A stretch of DNA of 64,000 bases from Astropecten irregularis (lineage: Eukaryota; Echinodermata; Asteroidea; Paxillosida; Astropectinidae), in NCBI GenBank assembly GCA_963971285.1, contig OZ020248.1, positions 16,244,001-16,308,000 of the forward strand, in the 5' to 3' direction. The notes under the pieces are model-generated. The model was given only the letters and a program-made list of their open reading frames with translations, searched no databases and was not told the origin of the DNA. A program made the position numbers and the translations under genes. This document shows, piece after piece, positions 47,501 to 55,880 of this stretch (positions within the stretch are counted from its first letter, which is position 1; every line of letters begins with the position of its first letter).

Positions 47501-48406
47501 ATGACTGCTTACCTCATGACTGCTTACCTCATGACTGCTTACCTCATGACCGCTTACCTCATGACCGCTTACCTCATGACCGCTTACCTCATGACCGCTT
47601 ACCTCATGACCGCTTACCTCATGACCGCTTACCTCATGACCGCTTACCTCATGACCGCTTACCTCATGACCGCTTACCTCATGACCGCTTACCTCATGAC
47701 CGCTTACCTCATGACCGCTTACCTCATGACCGCTTACCTCATGACCGCTTACCTCATGACTGCTTACCTCATGACCGCTTACCTCATGACCGCTTACCTC
47801 ATGACTGCTTACCTCATGACTGCATACCTCATGACTGCTTACCTCATGACCGCTCACATGACTCTTCTTACATCCATCCTCAAGGCATGTCTTATGAATC
47901 GTCTCAAACTTCACCTCACCGTTAGTCTCATGGCTCATCTCAGGTTTCTTGAAACTCGTTCTTTCAACATATTTCTGATTACATATCGTATAAGTATGAC
48001 ATAAACAATGCTTTAAAGCCTGGGACAAACGCTTTAAGGTTAGGGACAAACGCTTTTTATCATTCAACTTCATTCTCATTTTACCAGCATGGCTGTTGCT
48101 GAGAACCGCAGGAGCCTGGTTCTCAACAACGTCCTCAAGCAAGAGTGCTTGAGTCACAAGCCCAGTGTGGACTTGAGTGGGAAAGGAAAGGAAAGAGGAA
48201 TAGCAAGAAATAGAGTGAGAAACACAAGAGCTGAGCAAAGAAAGGCTAGAGAAGTCAGCAACAAACATGTAAGTGTTAGAGAAAACAGATGCTCCTCGAA
48301 CTGGCTTCCTCATCCTCCAGATCCCCATCCCATCCTTCATCGTCTTGGCTCGCTGGTACTTTGGCATTTTGTCCTGAAAACAAATTGAAAAGAAAAACAT
48401 AAACAT
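38516..48406 (-). CDS. Helentron RepHel-endonuclease polyprotein with two protease domains
   Basis: One uninterrupted frame of 3,296 codons encodes the replicase of a rolling-circle transposon, expected to act in the nucleus: it nicks and rejoins DNA, unwinds it, and cuts target DNA. Domains in order: about 26 (S-G/S-H-E-V) pentapeptides (~185-315); a C4HC3 PHD finger (C513-C562); a predicted C76-like cysteine protease (C788, D916-S-H918); OTU protease (GDGNC with C1115, EVHYD with H1228); basic ~24-residue repeats (~1350-1545); a Cys-rich cluster (~1580-1650); Helitron N/Rep domain with HUH motif H2083-T-H2085 and Y2289/Y2293; Pif1-like SF1B helicase (Walker A K2648, Walker B D2731-E2732, motifs GDFYQLPPV and ALSRVTSLNG); EEP endonuclease (~3075-3296: LTETW, GDFNED, LIDHVYV). 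The last EEP motif is SYH, not the usual SDH. The first ~11 residues look like an intron end, so M14 (48367) or an upstream exon is the likelier start. A C-terminal EEP domain is diagnostic of Helentrons. Confidence 0.95.
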   Translation of the reverse strand: MFMFFFSICFQDKMPKYQRAKTMKDGMGIWRMRKPVRGASVFSNTYMFVADFSSLSLLSSCVSHSISCYSSFLSFPTQVHTGLVTQALLLEDVVENQAPAVLSNSHAGKMRMKLNDKKRLSLTLKRLSQALKHCLCHTYTICNQKYVERTSFKKPEMSHETNGEVKFETIHKTCLEDGCKKSHVSGHEVSSHEVCSHEVSSHEVSGHEVSGHEVSSHEVSGHEVSGHEVSGHEVSGHEVSGHEVSGHEVSGHEVSGHEVSGHEVSGHEVSGHEVSGHEVSGHEVSGHEVSSHEVSSHEVSSHEVSFHEVSSHEVSSCGMRHMMGCEKRCRERFRRSHDKSHMRRYRRGQDKCKNQVRGVFTIPLKQKCPRTLKRQVIATCTCSYSWKCRQQRKNRKCQTTGYTVPKRVRMTRKARKHVLYNYRRNGKSIEQRMSKKDRQVHEEVMKSTFCHTRRCISKVIHVRRTVKGRRGMKKNVWKMSMKVMKGGKKRKTCVAREEKVKDLEIESDNGNVCWLCEKSDGCGKRKIQCDKCCVWFHTTCTGILNIKEYLTGKTFTWVCCKCGHGNYSDSLFHNFGICTDENQFDMPSSAVDQCSGEPIDEVSDKENRKNDTPKTGNGYVKLSTGKQSIRQQSGGYFLRKRKTISPDTSSEKEKCTDNQSQPREYKKKCERRQSEKSLPHIDDTRQTESHSRNKDGTKNDVKRTGIRSVNNVSKINLTGIHPNTRRKRRVDADLKNKMNEMQSNDVVKPARIQCCQTVNSRQVDQSIVAQGSCHQGDVRFGRNIGKQCVAMSLSAIMKSQIKCMNNWGRNDMDNVLNTGNELYGFLQRSSTMNNDYLLINELPTDLNVYENNFSMNYAEPVVGTFNEQDSTLAEFNMISLKLAIEQTIQIYQACFICFHGNTFAVISHGGIYYVFDSHSRSVHGRQVQDGTSILQRSLTWQGVYRYCTELGHSMNLSDNEQFEITGVHICISHDLSICSDQHIDNSNSAPISSCTQGVETQCLNETMESNNTLNNKGNDWVEEDTAHSVLFDDVHATGFDHELSNGDKSDNDLEIIQVTEPVPLNFLPLTKEMKMTLCQKFGVSKVCLNTNNISTRCKNMGRPDTVRKIRGDGNCFFRAISCAISGTEENHRHVRTLTVNHLLKYADKFRCFLREGFSTVQDYVVRQRLFHNGTWATEVEIIAMADMLGVDLYTYSEANKWYLFSRSFSNTERLSDCGIYLYHRNEVHYDLVVNVHELVSSNPGDVESCCNRDLLSEGTCMDSLSNVHVNQSNNRCEDMEKHSQPKRKRRKRVNVALKRKLKRDKARETYNKTRNTCTNIVDEKSAYKEKKNYAKRQKYANCKEFRESVLEYDRNKYAENGVEKRKLLKEKYHKDNVYRERKLLHEKTKYRKDSVRRETKINTEKNKYKKDRVHRERKIKSGKKKYGEDSVHRERKRNCDKTKYHKDSVHRQRKVDREKKKYRKDSVHRQEKINHTKARYYEDAVYRQKTINRAKTSSTTKYHSNQVYRNAVINSIKKKYWSNHVYKANLIKKLKCKYRQDANYRKKIKQRVLRERRIKSQQARNMRNVIRNWRNEVSTGPEYVCAVCCKLLFKKQVIRCNKEKYSNISCISDKYLHKCLCTKECGNECLVSKSSRSRLWICYTCHRTLLQKKVPVEACTNNLELIDIPQELNCLNILEEHLIAINIPFMKLVALPKGGQNSVHGPVVCVPSNITDTVTALPRCRNENQLIRIKLKRKLTYKGYYQYQFVTKEHVETALSYLKLNNAWYKDIEINCDWNDPLLDDGNDEEQEDDKVHESDEASVSDEETDEDRLCGIPLDTCLQPIDIGQEVLDQYFDDVLCVAPCEGNNPVRVLMEKGNEAKCFPALFPAGSPIFDDKRDGKLTRLRYFHNRLMNADNRFAKCTQYIFYAQYLSEIEKVMSGVSIAMRQSSGKMHCGQNVNSSMIKDRDHLNDILQSDSGYKFLKPIRGTPSYWQSTQRDVMAMIRQLGIPTWFCSFSAADMRWPEVINTILRQQGDFRTIEDLDWNDKCTVLRSNPVTVARMFENRFHTFLKDVIMSSAAPIGRVKDYFYRVEFQQRGSPHTHCLFWIENAPKLETDDDADVIKFIDKYISCKLPTQEEDEELNEIISHVQLHSRKHTKTCKKKGSECRFNFPRPPSNRTFIASCDPADECNDKDSEDDGYNHEESTSISNNEKKRTAAKELLQSVWNAIQDEKNQHMSTSELFQSINITQTDFEKANDVLSRKPTIVLKREPQDVWVNLYNPDLIRAWNANMDIQYISDAYACAAYVVSYMSKSERELGLLLGRAQSEAKKGNLDARQSMKEIGCVYLHNRELSAQEAVFRVCGLRLKEGSRKVEFIPVGENPVRMSLPLSVIQSKCEDEDDIFMTNKVERYKARPDSDEFNGVCLAKFCSEYRIIYNGDTCNISRHSPAYALKHGLGHIQKRTRTEPAVIRYPRFSLTKYPEKYYHSILQLFLPYRVDAQLKPPQFDNYEQFYKNGSVCLNNQMKSVSVVVESNRSKYEKNAEALEAAKQYVEKHGMQEDAWALISPISEQERLECEAEREPVLPEDDDLDIPDLQSDKKDKVCNIEPHSVKISKQDAQSLLRSLNTQQREVFNKIRDWCLQKVQGKYPEPFHVFITGGAGTGKSHLVKSIHYEATRLFTRMVHNPDNVSVMITAPTGVAAFNINGSTIHSALSIPTDARLPYQPLGEEKLNTLRNELQDLQIVIIDEISMVDHKMLCYIHGRLRQIKQTRDLKAFGKVSILAVGDFYQLPPVKGKSLYQRDIAVDLWNDCFKKVELREIMRQKDDMQFAETLNRIRVRAKQDKLLDEDVAMLQSRGTGEEWDDALHIFPCNKQVDEYNRKILFAKCTDYFCILANDFQKDYSKKKSQVKILKKSMHTTLPEALWLGTGARVMLSKNLDVSDGLVNGVLGTVCEIILSHDESTPEYIHIVFDSESVGSKVKRKSATNDGFIRIEREEEHISKQWIRRQFPLKLAWACTVHKVQGVTTDRAVVCLERTFSAGQAYVALSRVTSLNGLVIEGFNEKFLYCNKTVKDSLNNMMQFIEEPDVRTLPSNDNVIMMHNIQGLKEHFKDLECNIDMMSADFICLTETWSENEFDCETELNDFKCYHNIRSASYNNSCSVTHMLSKQCHGGVAVYGRRNKTFSRLILPVHNLEYIAIQVFCEVSYSVVTIYRPASYSMIEFIANVKDVLNELHKVSNRCIVMGDFNEDILKQHSQIEKLMCEHGYKQCVTDATTENGTLIDHVYVRNIESVCATVIPTYYSYHEGVCINI
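47462..47855 (-). repeat. 15-bp coding minisatellite in Helentron 1
   Basis: About 26 copies of a 15-bp unit (plus strand ATGACCGCTTACCTC) stay in frame and code for SGHEV or SSHEV. The middle copies are nearly identical and the outer ones vary (C for S, F for S), as expected for recent expansion from the centre by slippage or unequal exchange. Confidence 0.95.
48376..48406 (-). promoter_or_regulatory. Probable 3' splice site at the Helentron 5' end
   Basis: On the minus strand a pyrimidine-rich run ends TTTGTTTTCAG followed by GACAAAATGCC. This fits a canonical intron acceptor, so the nominal first residues (MFMFFFSICFQ) would be intron. The exon then begins just before the ATG at 48367. 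The donor was not identified. Confidence 0.55.
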
Positions 48407-50130
48407 TAAACATCAGAAGGACAACACATTTAAGGGATGTTTTCCTAATCCACACTACTTACACTGTAGCAAGATGGCCCATTCATTGAGGGTTGTCTTT
48501 GATATTATTTTTAATCATTTATGTTTTTCAGGTTCAACTGCTTCAGTCAGTGATTTGTTCTTCTTCTTTAAATGACTTCAATCAGTGTTTTCGGTTGTCT
48601 GAATATCAATTAATGTCACTTCCTGTTCTGGTGGTTTATTTGAAAGTGTTTTGATACGAGATAGGCCAGACCCCTTTGGGAGATTCCTGAAGTTTTGTTG
48701 CTACAATGATTAAATTGATCCTTCGGATATAGCAGCATACAGTAATGTCAGCTTTCATAGCTTCTGACTGAAAACAAAAAAAGTACAAATTAGGACACTG
48801 CCAATGTAGGGCTGGAAAATGCAGGTCAGTCGAGTGCTGGTTCAGTAACCGGGAGGTTGCAGGTTCAAGTCCTCCTTCAATCAGGTTTCTTGGGTCTTCT
48901 TGACTTGAGCAATTCCCGTCAACTTCCGAGGCCTTGCGTAGTTGTTTATTTCAAAGCATATTCATACACTATCTTGTTCAAGGTTTTTCATAATAATTGT
49001 TAACAAGTTACAAAGACACTGTTTGATTTCCTCTATACTGAAATGCTGTTCAAGTGACATACACAAGTGACATAATGTCCAAGTATAGTATAAAGTGCAG
49101 GTATTACTTCAAAGCAGCAAAACATAATCAGAACAAAAAGAATAACTTTTGTGTACTCAAAAAGTGCAAAAAAAAAGTAAGAAAAAAAAATCATCATGAT
49201 TATCATAATTGTCTTTTTACGAATATTGGCATTGACAGACTCATAAGTCATAACAACTCAATAACAGAAATATATAAACCATTCACTAAAACTCCTTCAA
49301 TTTACATAAAATGTTAAATATGATTCAAACACAAGTAAGATCACTTACATTCAATTCCTCACTTTTTTTACAATGTGTAGGCCTAGCCACTGTATAAACC
49401 AAACAGTCAAAATGTGTGCTACGTGGGACTACACCAAAATAATGTACACGTATGTAGGACATAATGTTATGTAAACAAAAAAAGGAAAAATTTGTTAATA
49501 TAAGCAGACGTCCCCCAGAATCAATCAAAATACCTTCATAAGTTCATATCAGAATCATGAAGGAAAAACTGTCTAACGTTATTCCTCCATGTTCATCACA
49601 CATTCTGAAATACTATTGTTGCATCAACACTGCCACTTCTACTATTAGTAATGCAGTAGGATCAACTAAATTATACAATGGAGGAGTATTTCCTCCAATT
49701 TATACTGGACATCCTTATTAATAAAACAATTTGTTATTAAATATTACTTTTTTAGGCTATCCGTGTTTAATTTATCAAATAAATTCATTGCTAGGCCCCC
49801 TATGGATAGATCCTAAATGAGGCAAACCTGTAGAATATAATACAACCTACTCAACATAGGCATAGCGTTACATGTTCACATAGGCCTAGTGAGTAGTAGT
49901 TAGTACAAGTACAACAGAACCACAACAAGAAGACATTACACAGCACAGGTTGAATGGTATGCCTAACGTTCAGTGACGTTACCCCCCGGCCATGGACGAA
50001 AGATTGAAAGAACACCCTTTGGTTTGCTTCAAATTATTTGTTAACCGAATTCCTCTTCAAACATATTATGGCAATCGCAACAGACGCTAGTTCATAAAGA
50101 CTTAGATGGTACACGTACCTCGCACTACTC
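48407..50130. other. Spacer upstream of Helentron 1
   Basis: AT-rich; it should contain the Helentron 5' end and promoter, but I cannot locate a terminal sequence. One tRNA-like SINE remnant is annotated at 48807. Small frames here show no recognisable domain. Confidence 0.5.
48807..48930 (+). mobile_element. tRNA-derived SINE remnant
   Basis: It begins TGTAGGGCTGG, as does the SINE at 59672. It has a B box GGTTCAAGTCC near 48860, but a degraded A box and a body I cannot follow. Confidence 0.5.
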
Positions 50131-50549
50131 ACTGAAATATATACAAAAAAAAAACATTTTCATTTCATAAAGCATTCATTTCATTACTTACTTGGCGTGA
50201 ATAACACTTTTGTCATGAATAGATTGTTCTCCTCCAAGCTGTATATAGTAAACACTCTAATTGAGACAGGATACACGACCAAAATGCACCCCGAAGTAAG
50301 CCCGGGTCCCAATTCTCTGGCTGCGGCTGCAAATTACGCACTTACATATAAGAGCCACTAGCCATTGACTGCAGCCGTCGGAACGCGGCCTAAGACATGC
50401 GCACAACGGTGGTTGTTGTACGGAAGCCGAATTGTGCCAGTTGATCAATCAAGTTTTGTTTTATACATCGCGCTTGCATAAATTATGCATAATATCTGTC
50501 GGCCGCAATAGTCGCTATCAGATGAATGATTTTTTCTAGGCTAAACGCA
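50131..50549. repeat. Left flank of array 2 (paralogue of 1-1000)
   Basis: Matches 1-239 and 816-1000 by eye, with small indels, and lacks the 576-bp TIR element, so it provides the empty site. It leads directly into a copy of the array lead-in. Confidence 0.8.
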
Positions 50550-50807
50550 ATTCGATTTTTGAAGTAGCTCCTCATTCAAAAGTGGTAAGAGCTAGGATCA
50601 TTATCATGATTCTTTCGCCAAAAGTCAATGTTAGGCAAGGTCTTTCCTTCAGTGACACAAACACAACCAAATTACGTGACTAGGATTAAAGGTGATAAAG
50701 CTTTATATCTTAATCAAATGTCTTTGTATGTATAAGGTTGTGACGATTTTTTTTATATCATATGCGGAAAAGCCATGTGTTCTGTTTTCAACAGACACAA
50801 CCTCTAG
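50550..50807 (+). repeat. Array 2 lead-in and first box
   Basis: Copy of 1000-1268 without the 24-bp palindrome. It ends in a type-1 box with CTAG 50804-50807. Confidence 0.75.
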
Positions 50808-51708
50808 TTTCTTCTTCTTCTTCCTCTTCTTCAGCCAAATTTCGTGTAGACTTTGTACAGGGACATTCTACGCGCCACTTTGGTCACTTTTAAACAGCTG
50901 ATCTTAATCAAACTTGGTATGAAGGAAGACCATATAGGGTACTTGTCTCCCGAAACTTTTCGTCATTGTGACGTCATCAGGTGTCATGTGACCAGTGATT
51001 TGAATTTAAAAATCAAAAACTTTAAAAATCAACAAAAAATCAACGGTTTGAGATATTAAGTTGATTCTTTCACCAAAAGTATTTGTTAGGCAAGGTCTTT
51101 CTTTGTGGCACATTACTTGACCTCTGTGACCTCTACTTCCGGTCAAACAGGAAGTAGCTCCTCATTTAAAAGTGGTAAGAGCTACAATCATGATTCTTTC
51201 ACTAAATATCAATGTTAGGCCAGATCTTTCTTTGTGACATATCGCTTGACATCTGTGACCTCTACTTCCGGTCAAACCGGAAGTTGCTCCTCATTTAAAA
51301 GTTTTGAGAGCTACTATCATGATTCTTTCACCAAATATCAATGTTAGGCAAGGTCTTTCTTTGTGACCCATTGCTTGACCTCTTTGACCTCTACTTCCGG
51401 TCAAACCGGAAGTAGCTCCTCATTTAAAAGTGGTAAAGCCTATGATAATGATTCTTTCACCAAAGGTCAATGTTACGCAAGGTCTTTCATTTGTGTTACA
51501 TTGCTTGACCTCTGTGACCTCTACTTCCGGTCAAACAGGAAGTAGCTCCTTGGTTAAAAGTGGTAAGAGCTAGAATCATGATTCTTTTACCAAAAGGCAA
51601 TGTTAGGGAAGGTCGTTCTTAGTGACACAATTCTTATTGATAAGCAGTTTATATCATAATTATGCGAAAAAGCCTTATGTGCTGTTCACAACAGCCATAA
51701 ACCTCTAG
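50808..51708 (+). repeat. Cassette A11 (four 129-bp units)
   Basis: No hairpin module. A TTC/TCC tract, an A-like body (TCAGCCAAATTTCGTGTAG start, more diverged than array 1) and four 129-bp units follow. The end box is type 2 with CGAAAAAGCC, loop CAC and ACCTCTAG. Confidence 0.85.
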
Positions 51709-53048
51709 TATTTTTTTTGAGTTTGTTCTGCGGCCCATAGACTTTGTACACAGATTTTTCTGCGCGGCACTTTGGTTACTTTAAAACAGCCGATCTTAAC
51801 CAAACTTGGTCTGAATGAAGTCCATATAGGGTAGTTGTGCCCCGAAACTTTTCACCATCATGGCGTCAAAACTTGATTTTATATGATTTTTAAAAAATAT
51901 TTTATAGCCCGTTCACTTTGTACACAGATTACGTGAACGTGGTCGTTGTACAAAACATAAAGCTCGATCAATGTCCCATACACTATGTACAGTGTACATG
52001 TAGGCCCAGGTACGCAATTCACTGTGCATATGTCCGATTGCGTGACACAAAACGTCGTTTACCACTTGCCATAGTTTGCACGTAATTCCTTTTATATATT
52101 ATTAAATACCAGCACCAAATCTTAATCGAAATGCTATCGATGTAGGTTGCTCTGTACGTGAAAATATTGGTCATTAAATAAAACATACGATGTCAACAAC
52201 ATAAATACAAGGCGCGTTCAGATGTTTGATTGCCTGGGTTATATATGCCGTTTTTTCATTTACTTCCTTATCATAGTTTCCAGCAAAGCAGCGTAAATGC
52301 TGGTTTTGACCCGTGTTTTGACCAGACAACCACGCACGCGCAGCAATCTACTTATACCGTTTTCAGTACGTAAGGTTGCACCCAAGTAAATAAACTCCCG
52401 TGGACAACAGTGATAAATCCTCAAACTTCAAAAATCATTAAAAAATATACAGAACTCTCACAGCTGTTCAAGTTGCACAGAAAAATGATGATGAACATGT
52501 AACCTTTCATTTTCTGTTCATTTTATGGTAGGGTGACCGTTGAATTTTGAGTTATACTCATTCTCAGCTGACCACCCCTAAAACAAGGTATGGATCACTC
52601 CAGTCAAAGAAGCCATTTTCACAAAAAAAACCATCCCTCTGCAAAGCGGCTGAAATAGACCCACTTTCTCACCCAATTGCATCAAAAATGGTCACAAATG
52701 GAAGCCCAGAGACCGGGCAGGAGGTCCAGTGCCGTATTTCTTCAATCCTTCATTTTCATAGCTCTCACAACTCTCTTATTTCAAATATATTGAGTGCTTA
52801 ACTTTTATTCATGAGCTCGGCGGACCCATTTGGCCACTACATGTATTCCCTTGGCTGCACCCGTATTTTCCGAGCGCACGGTTTTGAATAACGCCCTCTT
52901 TTGATTAAAACGAGAAATCATTTCCCGAAGACGATATCATTTATTTGCTGAATCAAACAACATCAGCGATGTGTATTTAATTTGAGAAATATTTTATATC
53001 ATATGCGGAAAAGCCTTATGCGCTGTTTTCAACAGCCATAATCTCTAG
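51709..53048 (+). repeat. Cassette B10, related to B2
   Basis: B cassette sharing private variants with 7020-8330 at offset 44690. Unlike B2 it ends in a type-2 box (TTATGCG stem), which indicates exchange within the box. Confidence 0.85.
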
Positions 53049-54412
53049 TATTTTTTTTGAGTTTGTTCTGTGGCCCATAGACTTTGTACACAGATTTTTC
53101 TGCGCGGCACTTTGGTTACTTTAAAACAGCCGATCTTAACCAAACTTAGCCTGAATGAAGTCCGTATAGGGTAGTTGTGCCCCGAAACTTTTCACCATCA
53201 TGACGTCAAAACTTGATTTTATATGATTTTTTAAAAATATTGTATAGCCCGTTCACTTTGTACACAGATTACGTGAACGTGGTCGTTGCACAAAACATAA
53301 AGCTCGATCAATTTCCCATACACTATGTACAGTGTACATGTAGGCCTACGTACGCAATTCACTGTGTGTAACATACAATGCACATGTCCGATTGCGAGTC
53401 ACAAAACGTCGTTTACAACTTGCCATAGTTTGCACGTAATTCCTTTTATATATTATTAAATACCAGCACCAAATCTTAATCGAAATGCTATCGATGTAGG
53501 TTGCTCTGTACGCGAAAATATTGGTCCTTAAAAAAAACATACGATTTAAACAACATAAATACAAGGCGCGATCAGATGTTTGATTGCCTGGGTTATATAT
53601 GCCGTTTTTTCATTTACTTCCTTATCATAGTTGCCAGCAAAGCAGCGTAAATGCTGATTTTGACCCGTGTTTTGACCAGACAACCGCGCACGCGCAGCAA
53701 TCTACTTATATCGTTTTCAGTACGTAAGGTTGCGCCCAAGTAAATAAACTCCCGTAGACAACAGTGATAAATCCTCAAACTTCAAAAATCGTTAAAAAAT
53801 ATACAGAACTCTCACAGCTGTTCAAGTTGCACAGAAAAATGATGATGAACATGTAACCTTTCATTTTCTGTTCATTTTATGGTAGGGTGACCGTTGAATT
53901 TTGAGTTATACTCATTCTCAGCTGACCACCCCTAAAACAAGGTACGGATCACTCCAGTCAAAGAAGCCATTTAAAAAAAAAACATCCCTCTGCAAAGCGG
54001 CTGAAATAGACCCACTTTCTCACCCAATTGCATCAAAAATTGTCACAAATGGAAGCCCAGAGACCAGGCAGGAGGTCCAGTGCCATATTTCTTCAATCCT
54101 TCATTTTCATAGCCCTCACAACTCTCTTATTTCAAATATATTGAGTGCTTAACTTTTATTCATGAGCTCGGCGGACCCATTTTGCCACTACATGTATTTA
54201 CTTGGCTGCACCCGTAATGCAGGATTCAGTTTTCCGAGCGCACGGTTTTGAATAACGCCCTCTTTTGATTAAAACGAGAAATCATTTCCCGAAGACGATA
54301 TCATTTATTTGCTGAATCAAACAACATCAGCGATGTGTATTTAATTTGAGAAATATTTTATATCATATGCGGAAAAGCCTTATGCGCTGTTTTCAACAGC
54401 CATAATCTCTAG
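53049..54412 (+). repeat. Cassette B11
   Basis: Standard B body ending, as B10 does, in a type-2 box after the B-type lead AAATATTTTATATC. Confidence 0.85.
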
Positions 54413-55024
54413 TTGGCTTTTCCGATTTTAATCGGAAAAGGTATTGCGTTTGTTCTGATTTTTTTTTTTTTTTGGCTTTTTCGATTTTAATCGGAAAAGG
54501 TATTGCGTTTGTTCTGATTTTTTTTTTTTTTCTTCTTCTTCTTCTTCTTCTTTTTCTTCTCCTCAAGTCTATGAGAATTTGTACACGATTGTTCTACGCT
54601 CCACTTTGGTCACTTTAAAACAGTCAATCTTAACCAAACTTGGTCTAAATAAAGTCCATATAGCAAAGATGTGCCCGCGTAAATTACGTCATGATGACGT
54701 CATCAGGTGTCATGTGACAAGCGATTTGAATTTAATAATCAAAATCTTTAAAAATCAATAAAAAATCAACGGTTTGAGATATTAACTTGATTCTTTTACC
54801 AAAAATGATTGTTAGGCAGGGTCTTTCTTTGGGACACATTGCTTGACCTCTGTGACCTCTACTTCCGGTCAAACAGGAAGTAGCTCCTTATTTAAAAGTG
54901 GTAAGAGCTAGGATCATGATTCTTTCACCAAATATCAATGTTAGGCAAGGTCTTTCTTTGTTACAAATTGGTTGACCCTTGTGACCTCTACTTCCGGTCA
55001 AACAGGAAGTAGCTCCTCATTTAT
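54413..55024 (+). repeat. Truncated cassette A12, right end of array 2
   Basis: Two hairpin modules (54413, 54474), a TTC tract, an A body and two 129-bp units. It breaks off inside a unit at CTCCTCATTTA, followed by single-copy sequence. There is no closing box. Confidence 0.8.
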
Positions 55025-55880
55025 CATGATCATATCATGGCTCATGAATGCAAAACCATAATTATCGACACCACAAACATATAGGGCTGGTAAGGTATTC
55101 CAGAGATCGCTGGTTTAAATGCTGCTCAAGTCAATTTTTCTTAATTCACTTTTCATTAATTAATTTGTTATTAGATTAGTGACGGGTAAGAATTATTTCG
55201 ACAGCACCGTACGCGTTGTGGGACCGGTACCACGCGAAATGTAAAGTGCGCCCTCATGTGAGAGAAAAGCAAAGGAAATTATTCATTATTGTACATGATA
55301 CGACGTACGGCCTGTGACGTGTTTTATTTCTCGTAATGTGCTGGCACATAATAATTATTCAGTCCATTAATTGTCTTTATCATCTCAGTACAGACAAAAT
55401 ATTTATAAACCTATGATCTTGTTGTGCTAAATGTTGACAAATTTCTTCCTCTGTTTTTATGACATTATTTTCTTCTTGGTTGGCATCATAAAAGACGAAG
55501 GCCAAATAATAAACAAAGAAATAAAAATTCTTTTCACGTTTTGCAAAATGACTTGTATTTTATTGCAACATAATTACAACTTTTTAATACGTGGTTTTAT
55601 ATTCATAGTTCATTGAAAACACCAAATCATCAGTCACATCATTAGAAACAATTGGAGTGACTGACACGACAGGTTTACGTTATTTAAAAACGATATTTCC
55701 ATGTATATTATATGATATTAATTACATAGAATTAAGACAGACGAAAGTATTTAAAGACTAACAAAAAACAATTAATATACATCGATAAGACAGTTTATAA
55801 TCCATTCAATGAAAAAGCAAAAAACCACAATGTCATTATGTGCATTAAAAACAAGCAGAGATATAAAAATCATTCTCTTA
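55025..55880. other. Spacer right of array 2
   Basis: AT-rich. It carries a decayed SINE head near 55080-55180 (TAGGGCTGGTAAGG, GCTGGTTTAAATGCTG) and the 22-bp string shared with 30602. No gene seen. Confidence 0.5.

Noticed and set aside
47282-48004. Plus-strand 240-codon frame with TAYLM repeats
   Set aside because: It is the antisense reading of the 15-bp minisatellite inside the Helentron gene.
30251-50130. Cassette box inside or at the ends of the Helentron elements
   Set aside because: I looked on both strands for CGGAAAAGCC with the hairpin and CTAG and saw none here or at 55-64 kb, so a direct link between array and Helentron ends is not shown.
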